From NCBI RefSeq assembly GCF_014490725.1, contig NZ_JACOQL010000002.1, positions 248,001 to 312,000 on the forward strand: 64,000 bases of DNA. Direction: 5' to 3'. Numbering within the stretch: the stretch's first letter is position 1; every line of letters starts with the position of its first letter. This DNA is from Paracoccus amoyensis (GTDB taxonomy: Bacteria > Pseudomonadota > Alphaproteobacteria > Rhodobacterales > Rhodobacteraceae). This document shows, one piece after another, positions 1 to 9,134 of the stretch. The notes beneath the pieces are model-generated. The model searched no databases and was not told the DNA's origin. It was given only the letters and a program-made list of their open reading frames with translations. The position numbers were made by a program, and so were the translations under genes.

Positions 1-243
1 GCTGCCCGCACGGTTGCGCCGACGCTGATGAATTACTTCATCGACATCATCAAAAGCACCTCTCTGGCCTTTACGCTCGGCGTTACCGAAATGATGGGCG
101 CTGCACAAAAGGAAGCTGCCGGCAGCTTCCTTTATGTCGAAACCTTCCTTGTCGTCGCCATCTTCTACTGGGTCATCGTTGAAGTGCTGTCCGTCGGGCA
201 ACGCTGGATGGAACGGCATCTTGGAAAGGCGGTGGTCCGATGA
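1..243 (+). CDS. Polar amino acid ABC transporter permease, C-terminal part
   Basis: The reading frame is open from the first base, so the N-terminus lies outside the window; about 80 C-terminal residues are visible. They read like the last two membrane segments of a HisM/GlnP-type permease: a cytoplasmic stretch with a conserved small-residue pattern (STSLAFTLGVTEM), then a hydrophobic helix (VAIFYWVIVEVLSV) and a basic tail. The stop overlaps the start of the ATPase gene by 4 bases (ATGA), which supports one transporter operon. The family forms a membrane channel for polar amino acids or cystine with a periplasmic binding protein, whose gene must lie upstream. The substrate cannot be inferred. 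Confidence 0.85.
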   Translation, partial: AARTVAPTLMNYFIDIIKSTSLAFTLGVTEMMGAAQKEAAGSFLYVETFLVVAIFYWVIVEVLSVGQRWMERHLGKAVVR

Positions 244-980
244 GCTGCGAAATCAATGTCAAAGGTCTGGTCAAGCGTTTTGGCCAGAATGTCGTTCTGA
301 ACGGGATTGATCTGTCCCTGAAACCGGGTGAACGTGTGGCGATCATCGGCCCGTCGGGCACCGGTAAATCCACCCTGTTGCGTTGCCTGAATTTTCTGGA
401 CCGGCCTGACGAAGGTCGGATTACCCTTGGCGATCTGTCGGTCGATGTTGCACGCGCAGGCAAGCAGGACATTCTTGCCCTGCGTCGTCGCACCAGTTTC
501 GTGTTTCAGAATTATGCCTTGTTCGCCAATAAGAACGCCCGCCAGAATATCACCGAGGGGCTGACCGTCGTGCGCGGCTGGACCAGGGAAAAGGCCGATG
601 CCCGTGCGGAGCAGATTTTGGCGCAGATCGGTCTGGCCGATCGCGGGGACAGCTATCCGGCGGCCATGTCGGGCGGACAGCAGCAGCGTGTGGGCATTGG
701 CCGCGCCATGGCTCTGGACGCCGATCTGATGCTGTTTGATGAGCCGACCAGCGCACTTGACCCGGAATGGGTGGGTGAAGTGCTGGACCTGATCCGTCGC
801 ATCGCTGACGGGCGCCAGACCATGCTGATCGTCACCCATGAAATGCAATTTGCCCGCGAAATCGCGGACAGGATCATTTTCATGGATGGTGGCCGAATTG
901 TCGAACAAGGCCCGCCCGATCAGATATTCGGCAATGCAAAGGATGATCGGACCAGGGCCTTTTTGCGCCGCGTCGGCTGA
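240..980 (+). CDS. Polar amino acid ABC transporter ATP-binding protein
   Basis: 246 residues, the usual length for GlnQ/HisP/TcyN-type ATPases. Walker A GPSGTGKST lies near residues 38-46, the Q-loop near VFQNYALF, the signature SGGQQQR near residue 145, Walker B LMLFDEPT near residue 168 and the switch His in VTHEM. It would hydrolyse ATP at the inner face of the membrane to drive the permease encoded just upstream, with which it overlaps by 4 bases. The residues following the D-loop and the short helical insert are typical of the polar amino acid subfamily. Cystine, glutamine and general L-amino acids remain equally possible as substrates. Confidence 0.92.
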   Translation: MSCEINVKGLVKRFGQNVVLNGIDLSLKPGERVAIIGPSGTGKSTLLRCLNFLDRPDEGRITLGDLSVDVARAGKQDILALRRRTSFVFQNYALFANKNARQNITEGLTVVRGWTREKADARAEQILAQIGLADRGDSYPAAMSGGQQQRVGIGRAMALDADLMLFDEPTSALDPEWVGEVLDLIRRIADGRQTMLIVTHEMQFAREIADRIIFMDGGRIVEQGPPDQIFGNAKDDRTRAFLRRVG

Positions 981-982
981 AA

Positions 983-1414
983 TTACTGCAGACCGGCAGT
1001 GGTGTAATACACCTCGACGCTGGTTTGTTCGTCAAAGCCGATACCCGAGGCGATGATGCAGCTGGTATTGTCTTTGCGTGGCGCCACAAGCGTCCATGTG
1101 CCCATCTGATCCGAACCCCACAGTTCCGTGCCGGCATGCTGTTCGGCATCAACACGGTTTTCGCTGAAATCCTGCGTCAGAGTCTGGTGGATTTCGCTAT
1201 CCGTCGCACAATAGGGCTGATCGCCCACTGCCATATCCGATGTCGGCATGTCCTGTGCTTGTTGCAACAGGCTTGCCGTATCAATGCCCGCCATTGCCGA
1301 CCAGCCCTGAACAGGTTGATCCGAACGGATGGCAGAATAAGCAGGCATCGCCACCAGCAGCGCGACGCTGCCAGCCATCCCAAGGCGGCCAATGCGGTTT
1401 GCGGTGCGGTTCAT
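983..1414 (-). CDS. Putative secreted protein of unknown function
   Basis: 143 residues with a clear signal peptide: a basic start (MNRTANRIGR), a hydrophobic core (LGMAGSVALLVAMPA) and a likely cleavage after YSA. The mature part carries two well-separated cysteines (in PYCATD and TSCIIASG) that could form a disulfide. I do not recognise the family. It converges on the ABC transporter ATPase with only two bases between the stop codons, and it has no partner on its own strand. The bases between this gene and glk (1415-1711) are noticeably richer in A+T and probably hold the promoters of both genes. Confidence 0.6.
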   Translation of the reverse strand: MNRTANRIGRLGMAGSVALLVAMPAYSAIRSDQPVQGWSAMAGIDTASLLQQAQDMPTSDMAVGDQPYCATDSEIHQTLTQDFSENRVDAEQHAGTELWGSDQMGTWTLVAPRKDNTSCIIASGIGFDEQTSVEVYYTTAGLQ

Positions 1415-1711
1415 GGTTTCAGCCTTTCATCTTGCGATTTGCTGATGAAAAAACGTCCCAAAACCCATCAGGTTCCCGATTTCGCCCTTTGATGCCGAAT
1501 TTTCGAACAGGCATGTATTGTTTAACTCATTATATTTAAAAGATATTTTTTCAATCTGCTGCGGGGCGGATTTCTTGGAAAACGACCCCTGCCAAAATGT
1601 CCCCAAAATGTCCATTGACGCGACTTTTTAACGATAGACTAATCAGGAAGCCTCGAACTAGGTAACAGAGTGAAGTAATAGTTACCGCAAACATTTGGGA
1701 TGAGGAATGCG

Positions 1712-2641
1712 ATGGCGGTTCTTTTGGGGGATGTGGGCGGAACGAATGCACGTTTTGCACTGGCGCGAAATGGTGTGATCGACACAGAGACCGTCACCAA
1801 ATATCGCGGTGACGACTATGCGACATTTGATGACGTTGTGCGCCAGTTTCTGGTGGATCACGATCAGCCAAGGGTCACGTCGGCCAGTGTTGCTGCAGCA
1901 GGTCCGGTCAGTGGTGGGCGGGCGCGGTTGACCAACCGTGACTGGGATATGACCGAAGACGGATTGGCCCGATTGACCGATGCGGATCATGTGCGGATCA
2001 TCAACGATCTGACCGCCCTGGGCTACGCGACCCCCACCCTTCGCCGCGAGGGCGGATTGCGCGAACTTCGTCAGGCGCCAGCGAATCGGATCACGAACGG
2101 CCAATCGCTGGTCGTCGGTCTGGGCACCGGATTCAACGTTTGCGCGGTTCGTGCCCTGCCCACGGGCGGGATCATCGCGATGGAGGCGGAGGAGGGTCAC
2201 ACCCAACTGCCCGCAAACATCTACAGGATTCTTGTTGATCTGATGGGGGTCAAGGCTGCGGCGCAATTCACCTCGACCGAGGAAACCTTTGCCGGGCGCG
2301 GTCTGTCGCATCTGCACGCTGCACGGACCAAAACCACCGCCGTGCGCAGCGAAGAGATCGCCAAAGCCGCCGAAGCGGGCGAGGCAGAGGCCATCGCAAC
2401 CTATGAGCTGTTCACCGATATGGTAGGTTTGTTGTGCCGCGAATTGTCAATGCGCTTCATGCCATTGGAGGGGTTGTTCCTGGCGGGTAGTGTTGGACGC
2501 AGTATCGCCGAACGCATGGATCGCTTCGAACGGTCATTCCTTGCCGAACCCTATATGCGCCATATCGCTGAAAATACGCCGATCTTTTTGATCAGCGACG
2601 ACATGGCCGCGCTGCACGGCTGCCTTGAGGCGTTGTCCTGA
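1712..2641 (+). CDS. glk: Glucokinase
   Basis: Phosphorylates glucose with ATP to glucose 6-phosphate in the cytoplasm. The phosphate-1 motif LLGDVGGTNARFALA opens the protein, the glucose-binding Asn-Asp appears in RIINDLTALGYA, the phosphate-2 region in GLGTGFNVCAV, and the EEGH sugar-binding motif near residue 160. About 309 residues, normal for the bacterial Glk family of the ROK/hexokinase superfamily. An ATG 12 bases upstream (1700) is in frame, but TGAGGA at 1701-1706 sits six bases before the ATG at 1712, so that start is preferred. It stands alone between a divergent secreted protein and tamA. The Entner-Doudoroff route, usual in this family of bacteria, would use its product. Confidence 0.93.
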   Translation: MAVLLGDVGGTNARFALARNGVIDTETVTKYRGDDYATFDDVVRQFLVDHDQPRVTSASVAAAGPVSGGRARLTNRDWDMTEDGLARLTDADHVRIINDLTALGYATPTLRREGGLRELRQAPANRITNGQSLVVGLGTGFNVCAVRALPTGGIIAMEAEEGHTQLPANIYRILVDLMGVKAAAQFTSTEETFAGRGLSHLHAARTKTTAVRSEEIAKAAEAGEAEAIATYELFTDMVGLLCRELSMRFMPLEGLFLAGSVGRSIAERMDRFERSFLAEPYMRHIAENTPIFLISDDMAALHGCLEALS

Positions 2642-2744
2642 ATGCGACAGCGCCGCTAAAGATTACTAATTTTCGACGATTTGCTGGATTCTGCAGCCTG
2701 ATCCTGCTCAAATGCGGGCAAAGAAGAAATACAGGGCAGTAGAA

Positions 2745-4613
2745 ATGCGGGCGTATCTGTGGGCGGCGTTGGTTGCGACCACGGCTGTTGGTTTTGGCGG
2801 GGCGGCCAAAGCCCAGTCCTCGTCGAACCCTTTTTCAGGCATCTCGGGCTGGTTCAGTCGCGATAGCCAGTCAGAAAGCCCGGTGTCGCTGTCCTTCGAT
2901 GTCACAGGCGGGACCGAGCTTGAAAGCTCATTGAAAAACACCTCGCTGATTCAGGAGGCGTTGGATGAAGACCGGACCACAGGTCAGGATATTCTGGCCG
3001 CGGCACGCGCGGATTACGCCCGGATATTGGGCGCGCTTTACGATGAGGGCTATTATTCCGCGCTGATCTATATCCAGCTGGACGGTGTCGAAGCGGCCGA
3101 GGTTGCGCCGCTGGACGCGCCCGATGTCGTCAAAAATGTCGTGGTCCGGATCGATACCGGCCCGCAATTCAAGTTTTCGCGGGCCGAAATTGGTCCGGTG
3201 GCGCCAGACAGCGAAATTTCGGATAAATATCAACGCGGTCAAATCGCCGGCACCGGAACCATCAAATCGGCAGCCAATGCAGCGCGCGATGGATGGCGGA
3301 ATTATGGTCATGCCAAGGCCGACGTCTCATCCCAGCATATCGTGGCCGACCACAATCAGAATACCGTCGATAGCCAGATCGGGATGGCACCCGGTCCGGT
3401 CGTGACTTTTGGCCGCCTGAACTCGACCGGAAACCAGCGGCTCAGCACCCGCCGTCTGCACAAGATCGCCGGTCTGCCCGAGGGACGGCGTTTCGACCCC
3501 GAAGAGATCGAGGATGTCCGCAAGCGCCTGCGCCGCACAGGCGTGTTTTCCGCGATCACCCTGGAAGAGGCCGATCAGCTTGGCCCTGGCAATACGATGG
3601 ATGTGAACCTGACCGTGGTAGAGCAAAAGCCCCGCCGCATCGGCGCAGGCTTTGAGATTTCGACCACCGATGGCACGCTGCTGTCGGCCTATTGGATGCA
3701 TCGTAACCTGCTTGGTGGTGGCGAGCGGTTGCGATTTGATGCGCAGGTTCAGGATATCGGATCAGACACCAGCGGTCGGGACGAGGAACTGACCGCCCGT
3801 CTGGATCGCCCGGCGACCATCACGCCCGACACGACCGCCTATCTGGAAGCCTCGATCGCGCGGATGCGGGAAGAGGATTACGATTCGGATAACGGCGCGA
3901 TCGGCATCGGCTTCAACCACATCTTCAACGACAAATTCACCTTCGACATCGGGATGATGTATGAATTTTCCCGTGTTTATGATGATCTGGGTGAAACGGA
4001 CTTCAATGTTCTGGCGTTTCCGATGGCGGTCATGTGGGATCGTCGCGACAATGAAAAAGACCCGAAGAACGGCTATTATCTGACCGGCGATGTGAAGCCT
4101 TTCAAAGGGTTTGACGGCACAGGTTCCGGCTCTCGCGTGGTTGGTGAGGCACGTGGATACTATTCGCTGGGCATGGATGACCGCTTCACCCTGGCGGGTC
4201 GTGCCCGTGCGGGCAGCGTGCTTGGCCCCAATATCGAAGATACGCCGCGCGATTACCTGTTCTTTTCGGGCGGCGGCGGGACCGTGCGGGGCCAGCCCTA
4301 TGAATCGCTGGGCGTCGAGGAAATTCAGGGGCCGAACGGGCCGATCAAGACGGGCGGGATGAGTGAGGCGAACCTTAGCACCGAGTTCCGTTGGCAGGTT
4401 CGCGAAAGGATCGGCCTTGTCGTCTTTGCCGATTATGGAAAATTATGGACCGAGGATGGCTGGTCAGGCGAAAGCGACTGGCATTCGGGTGCGGGTGTTG
4501 GTGTTCGCTATGCGACGCCGATCGGTCCGCTGCGCCTTGATGTCGCTGGCCCGACGGGCGGCGATACGGGCGAGGGTGTTCAGCTTTACCTGGGCTTGGG
4601 GCAGGCATTCTGA
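2745..4613 (+). CDS. tamA: Outer-membrane assembly factor TamA
   Basis: A BamA-superfamily (Omp85) protein that works with TamB to insert outer-membrane proteins such as autotransporters. From the chosen start it has about 622 residues: signal peptide ending AKA-QSSS near residue 24, POTRA domains over roughly residues 35-260, and a C-terminal 16-strand barrel with the Omp85 hallmark near VRGQPYESLG and a final segment ending in aromatic Phe (LGLGQAF). An ATG at 2712 is in frame, but it lacks a ribosome site and would put a charged stretch before the signal peptide; AGGG at 2732 serves the ATG at 2745. The stop overlaps the tamB start (TGATG), so translation is coupled. Confidence 0.92.
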   Translation: MRAYLWAALVATTAVGFGGAAKAQSSSNPFSGISGWFSRDSQSESPVSLSFDVTGGTELESSLKNTSLIQEALDEDRTTGQDILAAARADYARILGALYDEGYYSALIYIQLDGVEAAEVAPLDAPDVVKNVVVRIDTGPQFKFSRAEIGPVAPDSEISDKYQRGQIAGTGTIKSAANAARDGWRNYGHAKADVSSQHIVADHNQNTVDSQIGMAPGPVVTFGRLNSTGNQRLSTRRLHKIAGLPEGRRFDPEEIEDVRKRLRRTGVFSAITLEEADQLGPGNTMDVNLTVVEQKPRRIGAGFEISTTDGTLLSAYWMHRNLLGGGERLRFDAQVQDIGSDTSGRDEELTARLDRPATITPDTTAYLEASIARMREEDYDSDNGAIGIGFNHIFNDKFTFDIGMMYEFSRVYDDLGETDFNVLAFPMAVMWDRRDNEKDPKNGYYLTGDVKPFKGFDGTGSGSRVVGEARGYYSLGMDDRFTLAGRARAGSVLGPNIEDTPRDYLFFSGGGGTVRGQPYESLGVEEIQGPNGPIKTGGMSEANLSTEFRWQVRERIGLVVFADYGKLWTEDGWSGESDWHSGAGVGVRYATPIGPLRLDVAGPTGGDTGEGVQLYLGLGQAF

Positions 4614-7600
4614 TGCGTAAGATCTGGCTGGTATTATTCTCTCTTCTGTTCCCCGCAATGGTCTGGGCGCAAAGCGCTGCCGAGATTTCTGAACAGGTCG
4701 ATGACGACCGTGGCTTCCTGACCAACTTGCTGGAACGAAACCTGTCGGGCGCGGGGCGTTCGGTGGTGATTGATGGTTTCGAAGGCGCGCTATCATCGCG
4801 CGCGACCTTTGACAGGATCACGATTTCGGATGACGACGGGGTCTGGCTGACGTTGAATAACGGTGCGATTCAATGGACGCGCTCGGCCTTGTTGCGGGGC
4901 CGTGTGCAGATCGCCGAATTGTCCGCCGAAGAAATTCTGCTGCCCCGTCTGCCGGGCGCCGGCGATGAGGTCCCACAGGCCGAAACCCGCGAATTTGCGC
5001 TGCCCGAACTGCCGGTATCGCTGAATATCGACAAGATTACTGCCCAGCGGGTTCAGCTTGGCGAACCCGTCATTGGTGTTGCGGGTGCCATTTCCGTTGA
5101 TGGCAGCATGAACCTTGACGGTGGCGAAGGTCACGCGCAGATGAACATTCAGCGCCTTGACGGCCCGCGCGGTGAGTTCGTTCTGGATACGGGCTATTCA
5201 AACTCGACCAAGATCCTGAAGCTGAACCTCAATCTTGACGAAGATGCGGACGGTATCCTTGTCAATATGGTTGATCTTTATGGCAAGCCTTCGGTTGACG
5301 CGACCATCAGCGGCGAGGGCGCGATCACAGATTTCGTTGCCAATATCGAACTGGCCACCGACGGACAGCCACGTATCACCGGTCAGATCAGTGCGACTGG
5401 TGCAAATGGTCCGGACGGATCGCCCGGCACGCAATTCAACTTCAATCTGGGCGGAGACGTCGCATCGCTGCTAAGCCCCGATAATCGCGCATTCTTTGGC
5501 ACCAATACACAGCTGAAGGCCCAGGGATGGCGTGGCGAAAGCGGCCGGATGGAAATTCCGGAACTAACGATTTCAACCGAAGCCTTGTCCATGGATGGGT
5601 CGCTGTCCACAAACGATCAGGGCGCACCACAAAGCGCGAATATGCTGATCACACTGGGTCGCGACGCTGGTGCAACGGAAGTGCCGGTCGCCCTGCCCTT
5701 TGCCGGCGATGGCGCCACGGTCGAAACCGGTCGCGTGACGCTGGAATATGATGCCAGCAAAGGGTCCGGCTGGAAGCTGACGGGAAATGTCGGCCAGCTG
5801 AACATGACGGCAACGCAGATCGGATCACTGGATCTGAACGGCGCGGGCGAGGTTGCGCTGAATGGCGGTGCGCTGGAAGGGATTACCGGCAACATCCAGT
5901 TCGGCGGCACCGAGATTGCCTTTACCGATCCCGGTCTGCGCGACGCTGTCGGCAATGAGATTCGCGGCTCATCCGATTTCGATTTCACGCCCGGCAATGC
6001 CGTTGAATTTTCCAACCTGCGCATCGACGGCACCGATTACGGTATGACGGGGTATTTTCTGGTCTCTGGTCTGGGCAGCGGTATCACCTTGTCGCTGGAA
6101 ACCAATGCCCGCTATGACGATCTGTCGCGGCTTTCGACAATATCGGGTCGGAAGATGACCGGTCGGGCCGATGTGGCGTTGATGGGGTATTACGTCATGC
6201 TAACGCGTGGCTTTGATATCGACGCCACGGTGACCGGCAACGACATTTCGATGGATCAAGATCAGGTGGACCGCCTGCTATCTGGTGAATCGACGATCGA
6301 GCTTGCCGCCCGCCGCGATGAACGCGGGATCGAGTTGGACCACTTGACCGTGAATGCCGAACGCCTGACGGCCGAAGCAAAAGGTTTCCTGAACAGCGAT
6401 GCCAGCGATGTCACCGCCACGATTTCCATGCCCTCCCTGGAAGGCGCGGATCCGGATTTTTCGGGCGAGCTCCTGGCCGAGGCCAAGCTGACCGGGCCGG
6501 ATGGCCAGCGCCGTTTGACGATCGATGGGCAAGCGACCGATCTGCGACTTGGAATTGATATGCTGGACAATGCGTTGCAGGGCCGAACGGAACTGAACGC
6601 AGCAGCCCAGCAATCGAACGAAGGCTTCACACTGAAAACATTCAGCCTTTCCAATCCGCAGCTTAATGCCTCGGGCGAGGGGCGGTTTACGCAGGGCACG
6701 CTTGACGCGACCACGAATTTTGCGGTGCCGGATTTGTCTGTTCTGCAAAGCGCGTGGACGGGTGGCTTTCAGGCGCAGGCCAAGCTGACCGAGCGGGACG
6801 GGACGCGGTTCATCGATCTGACAGGCACCGGTTCCAATCTTAGTCTGGGTCAAAAGAATGCGGCGGGCACCCTGACGGGCGAAACGAAACTGACTGTTCA
6901 GGCCGAAGAAAAAGGCGGCGTGATTACGCTGCGTGACGTCCAGATGACCAATGATCAGATGAACGCGACGGCACAGGGTGTCTATGGTGACGGCGTCACC
7001 GATGTGACTGCCAATGTCGATATCCGCTCTTTCGCGTTCATGGGGCCGGGATGGCGCGGTTCACTGCGGGCTGATGCCAGCTTCAAGGAAGCGGCCCAAG
7101 GACAACGTCGGCTGGAACTGACCGGAACCGGGCGCGATCTGGCATTTGGTCAGGCGCAGATTGATGGCGCATTGGCCGGCGAAACGCGCCTGACGGTGGT
7201 TGGAGCCGAACAGGATGGCGTCTTTATCATCGAACAGGCGCAGGTGGAAAACCCGCGACTGGCAGCGACCGCAACAGGCCGGGTCGGGGGTGGGCAAAGT
7301 GACGTGACCGCGCATCTGGATGCGCAGGATCTGCGGTTTCTGGGCAATGGAATCAGTGGCGCGGTGACAGCCGACGCGCATCTGATCGAGGAAGACGGCA
7401 CGCGCCGGATTACGGCGAAGGGACAGGCGAATGGTCTTTCGGTCAGGCAGGCGCAGGCGGATGCGCTGCTGGCGGGCAGGACCACATTCGATGTCGCCGC
7501 GACGCAAGGCGAAACCGGCATTTCGGTGCAGCGCCTGATCGTAGAGAACCCGCAACTTCAGGTTCGGGCAGACGGCGATACGACAAGCGGCATGAATGTC

Positions 7601-9094
7601 GCCGCACGCCTGTCAGATCTGGCGCTGTTGAAACCTGAATTTCCCGGCCCCGTAGAGGTTGACGGAACGGTTCGTGAAGATGGCAGCCGTTTCATCGTCG
7701 ATCTGAATACGACCGCCCCCGGCGATACACGATTGAATATCGCGGGCACCGCTGCGCGCGATTTTTCGACCGCCGATCTTGCGATCACGGGGACTGGTAA
7801 TGCGTCGATCGCGAACAGCTCGCTTCGGACGCGCAGTATCCAAGGGCCGGTCAGGCTTGATCTGCGCCTGAATGGCAGGCCATCATTGAATGCCCTGTCG
7901 GGTCGCGTTGAGCTGACGAATGCCAGCATTTCCGATCCGGGGGCCGGGATCGCGATCGAGGGATTGAACGCGACGGCCGATCTGAACGGTGGCAGGATCA
8001 TGGTCAACGCCGCCGGTCAGGTCGAGGCCGGGGGTCGGATCGAAGTGACCGGACCTGTCGATCTGAACAATGGCACCGCGCTTGATCTGGTGATTATTCT
8101 GGACGGCGTGATCGCGCGTGATCCAAATCTGTATGAGACCGAAATCAACGGACGCCTGACGATGGTTGGCAACAACGCCTCGGGTCCGCTGATTTCTGGC
8201 CGGATCGATCTGGGCACGACCGAGTTTCGGATTCCCTCGACCGGATTTGGCGGGGCCAAGGAAATTCTGGACATCGAACATATCGGTGATACGCGGCCTG
8301 TCCGCGCAACCCGAGCCAAGGCCGGTCTGGAGGAATATCCCAGTCAGGCGTCAATCGACGCAGGCATGGCCGCGCCGCCGTCAACCCCGCCATCCGCGCC
8401 ACCCCGCCTGGATCTCTTCATCAACGCGCCGCAGCAGGTCTTTGTGCGCGGGCGGGGCGTCGATGCAGAACTTGGCGGAACCCTGCAGGTTCGGGGCACG
8501 ACCCGGAACGTCATCCCGATCGGACATTTGGAGCTGATCCGGGGCAGGGTGGATCTTCTGGGCAAGCGCTTTGATCTGACCGAAGGGTTGGTGGAACTGC
8601 AAGGCAGCATGATCCCCGTGATCCGATTGGTGGCGGAATCCAACAATGACGGGATAACCACGCGGATCATCATCGACGGAGAGGTTCGCAATCCCGATAT
8701 CAACTTCCAGTCGTCGCCCGAAATGCCGGAAGAAGAGGTGTTGTCGCAGCTTTTGTTTGGACGGGGTCTGGACAATATCAGCGCTTTGCAAGCCGCGCAG
8801 CTTGCCAATGCCGTGGCCGTTTTGGCGGGGCGTGGCGGTATCGGCGTCATCGGCAATCTGCGCAGCCGGATGGGGCTGGATGATCTGGATCTTGCAACGG
8901 ATGACGACGGCAACGTGCAATTGCGCGCCGGTAAATATATCAGCGATAACGTTTATACCGATGTGTCTGTCGGGGATGATGGCAAAAGCGCGATCAACCT
9001 GAATCTGGATATTTCAGATAGCTTGCGAGCGCGCGGGTCGGTGGGAAGCGACGGCGACAGTTCGATCGGGCTGTTCTTCGAGCGTGATTATTGA
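4613..9094 (+). CDS. tamB: Translocation and assembly module subunit TamB
   Basis: 1493 residues. An N-terminal signal-anchor (IWLVLFSLLFPAMVWA) is followed by a very long repetitive beta-rich region with many NxxLxASGxG-like repeats, and a C-terminal DUF490/TamB domain (about residues 1140-1493) ending in FERDY. TamB spans the periplasm as a hydrophobic beta-taco groove; it partners TamA in autotransporter assembly and, by work in other bacteria, shares in phospholipid transport to the outer membrane with AsmA-family proteins. The ATG overlaps the tamA stop by one base. The repeat region shows recurring blocks of about 100 residues, for example around 6480, 6770, 7060 and 7350, suggesting growth by internal duplication. 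Confidence 0.93.
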   Translation: MRKIWLVLFSLLFPAMVWAQSAAEISEQVDDDRGFLTNLLERNLSGAGRSVVIDGFEGALSSRATFDRITISDDDGVWLTLNNGAIQWTRSALLRGRVQIAELSAEEILLPRLPGAGDEVPQAETREFALPELPVSLNIDKITAQRVQLGEPVIGVAGAISVDGSMNLDGGEGHAQMNIQRLDGPRGEFVLDTGYSNSTKILKLNLNLDEDADGILVNMVDLYGKPSVDATISGEGAITDFVANIELATDGQPRITGQISATGANGPDGSPGTQFNFNLGGDVASLLSPDNRAFFGTNTQLKAQGWRGESGRMEIPELTISTEALSMDGSLSTNDQGAPQSANMLITLGRDAGATEVPVALPFAGDGATVETGRVTLEYDASKGSGWKLTGNVGQLNMTATQIGSLDLNGAGEVALNGGALEGITGNIQFGGTEIAFTDPGLRDAVGNEIRGSSDFDFTPGNAVEFSNLRIDGTDYGMTGYFLVSGLGSGITLSLETNARYDDLSRLSTISGRKMTGRADVALMGYYVMLTRGFDIDATVTGNDISMDQDQVDRLLSGESTIELAARRDERGIELDHLTVNAERLTAEAKGFLNSDASDVTATISMPSLEGADPDFSGELLAEAKLTGPDGQRRLTIDGQATDLRLGIDMLDNALQGRTELNAAAQQSNEGFTLKTFSLSNPQLNASGEGRFTQGTLDATTNFAVPDLSVLQSAWTGGFQAQAKLTERDGTRFIDLTGTGSNLSLGQKNAAGTLTGETKLTVQAEEKGGVITLRDVQMTNDQMNATAQGVYGDGVTDVTANVDIRSFAFMGPGWRGSLRADASFKEAAQGQRRLELTGTGRDLAFGQAQIDGALAGETRLTVVGAEQDGVFIIEQAQVENPRLAATATGRVGGGQSDVTAHLDAQDLRFLGNGISGAVTADAHLIEEDGTRRITAKGQANGLSVRQAQADALLAGRTTFDVAATQGETGISVQRLIVENPQLQVRADGDTTSGMNVAARLSDLALLKPEFPGPVEVDGTVREDGSRFIVDLNTTAPGDTRLNIAGTAARDFSTADLAITGTGNASIANSSLRTRSIQGPVRLDLRLNGRPSLNALSGRVELTNASISDPGAGIAIEGLNATADLNGGRIMVNAAGQVEAGGRIEVTGPVDLNNGTALDLVIILDGVIARDPNLYETEINGRLTMVGNNASGPLISGRIDLGTTEFRIPSTGFGGAKEILDIEHIGDTRPVRATRAKAGLEEYPSQASIDAGMAAPPSTPPSAPPRLDLFINAPQQVFVRGRGVDAELGGTLQVRGTTRNVIPIGHLELIRGRVDLLGKRFDLTEGLVELQGSMIPVIRLVAESNNDGITTRIIIDGEVRNPDINFQSSPEMPEEEVLSQLLFGRGLDNISALQAAQLANAVAVLAGRGGIGVIGNLRSRMGLDDLDLATDDDGNVQLRAGKYISDNVYTDVSVGDDGKSAINLNLDISDSLRARGSVGSDGDSSIGLFFERDY

Positions 9095-9098
9095 CGGC

Positions 9099-9131
9099 CG
9101 AAGCGGGCGGGCTGGCGAAGCGGGCGGGCTG
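9099..9131. repeat. Two tandem copies of a 16-base GC-rich word
   Basis: The word CGAAGCGGGCGGGCTG occurs at 9099-9114 and again at 9116-9131, one base apart. The second copy runs into the perfect inverted repeat GGCTGA-GT-TCAGCC (9127-9140), which includes the stop codon of the leftward PAS gene. The site lies in the 40-base gap between two convergent genes, so the hairpin may help end transcription, although no T-run follows it. Confidence 0.6.
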
Positions 9132-9134
9132 AGT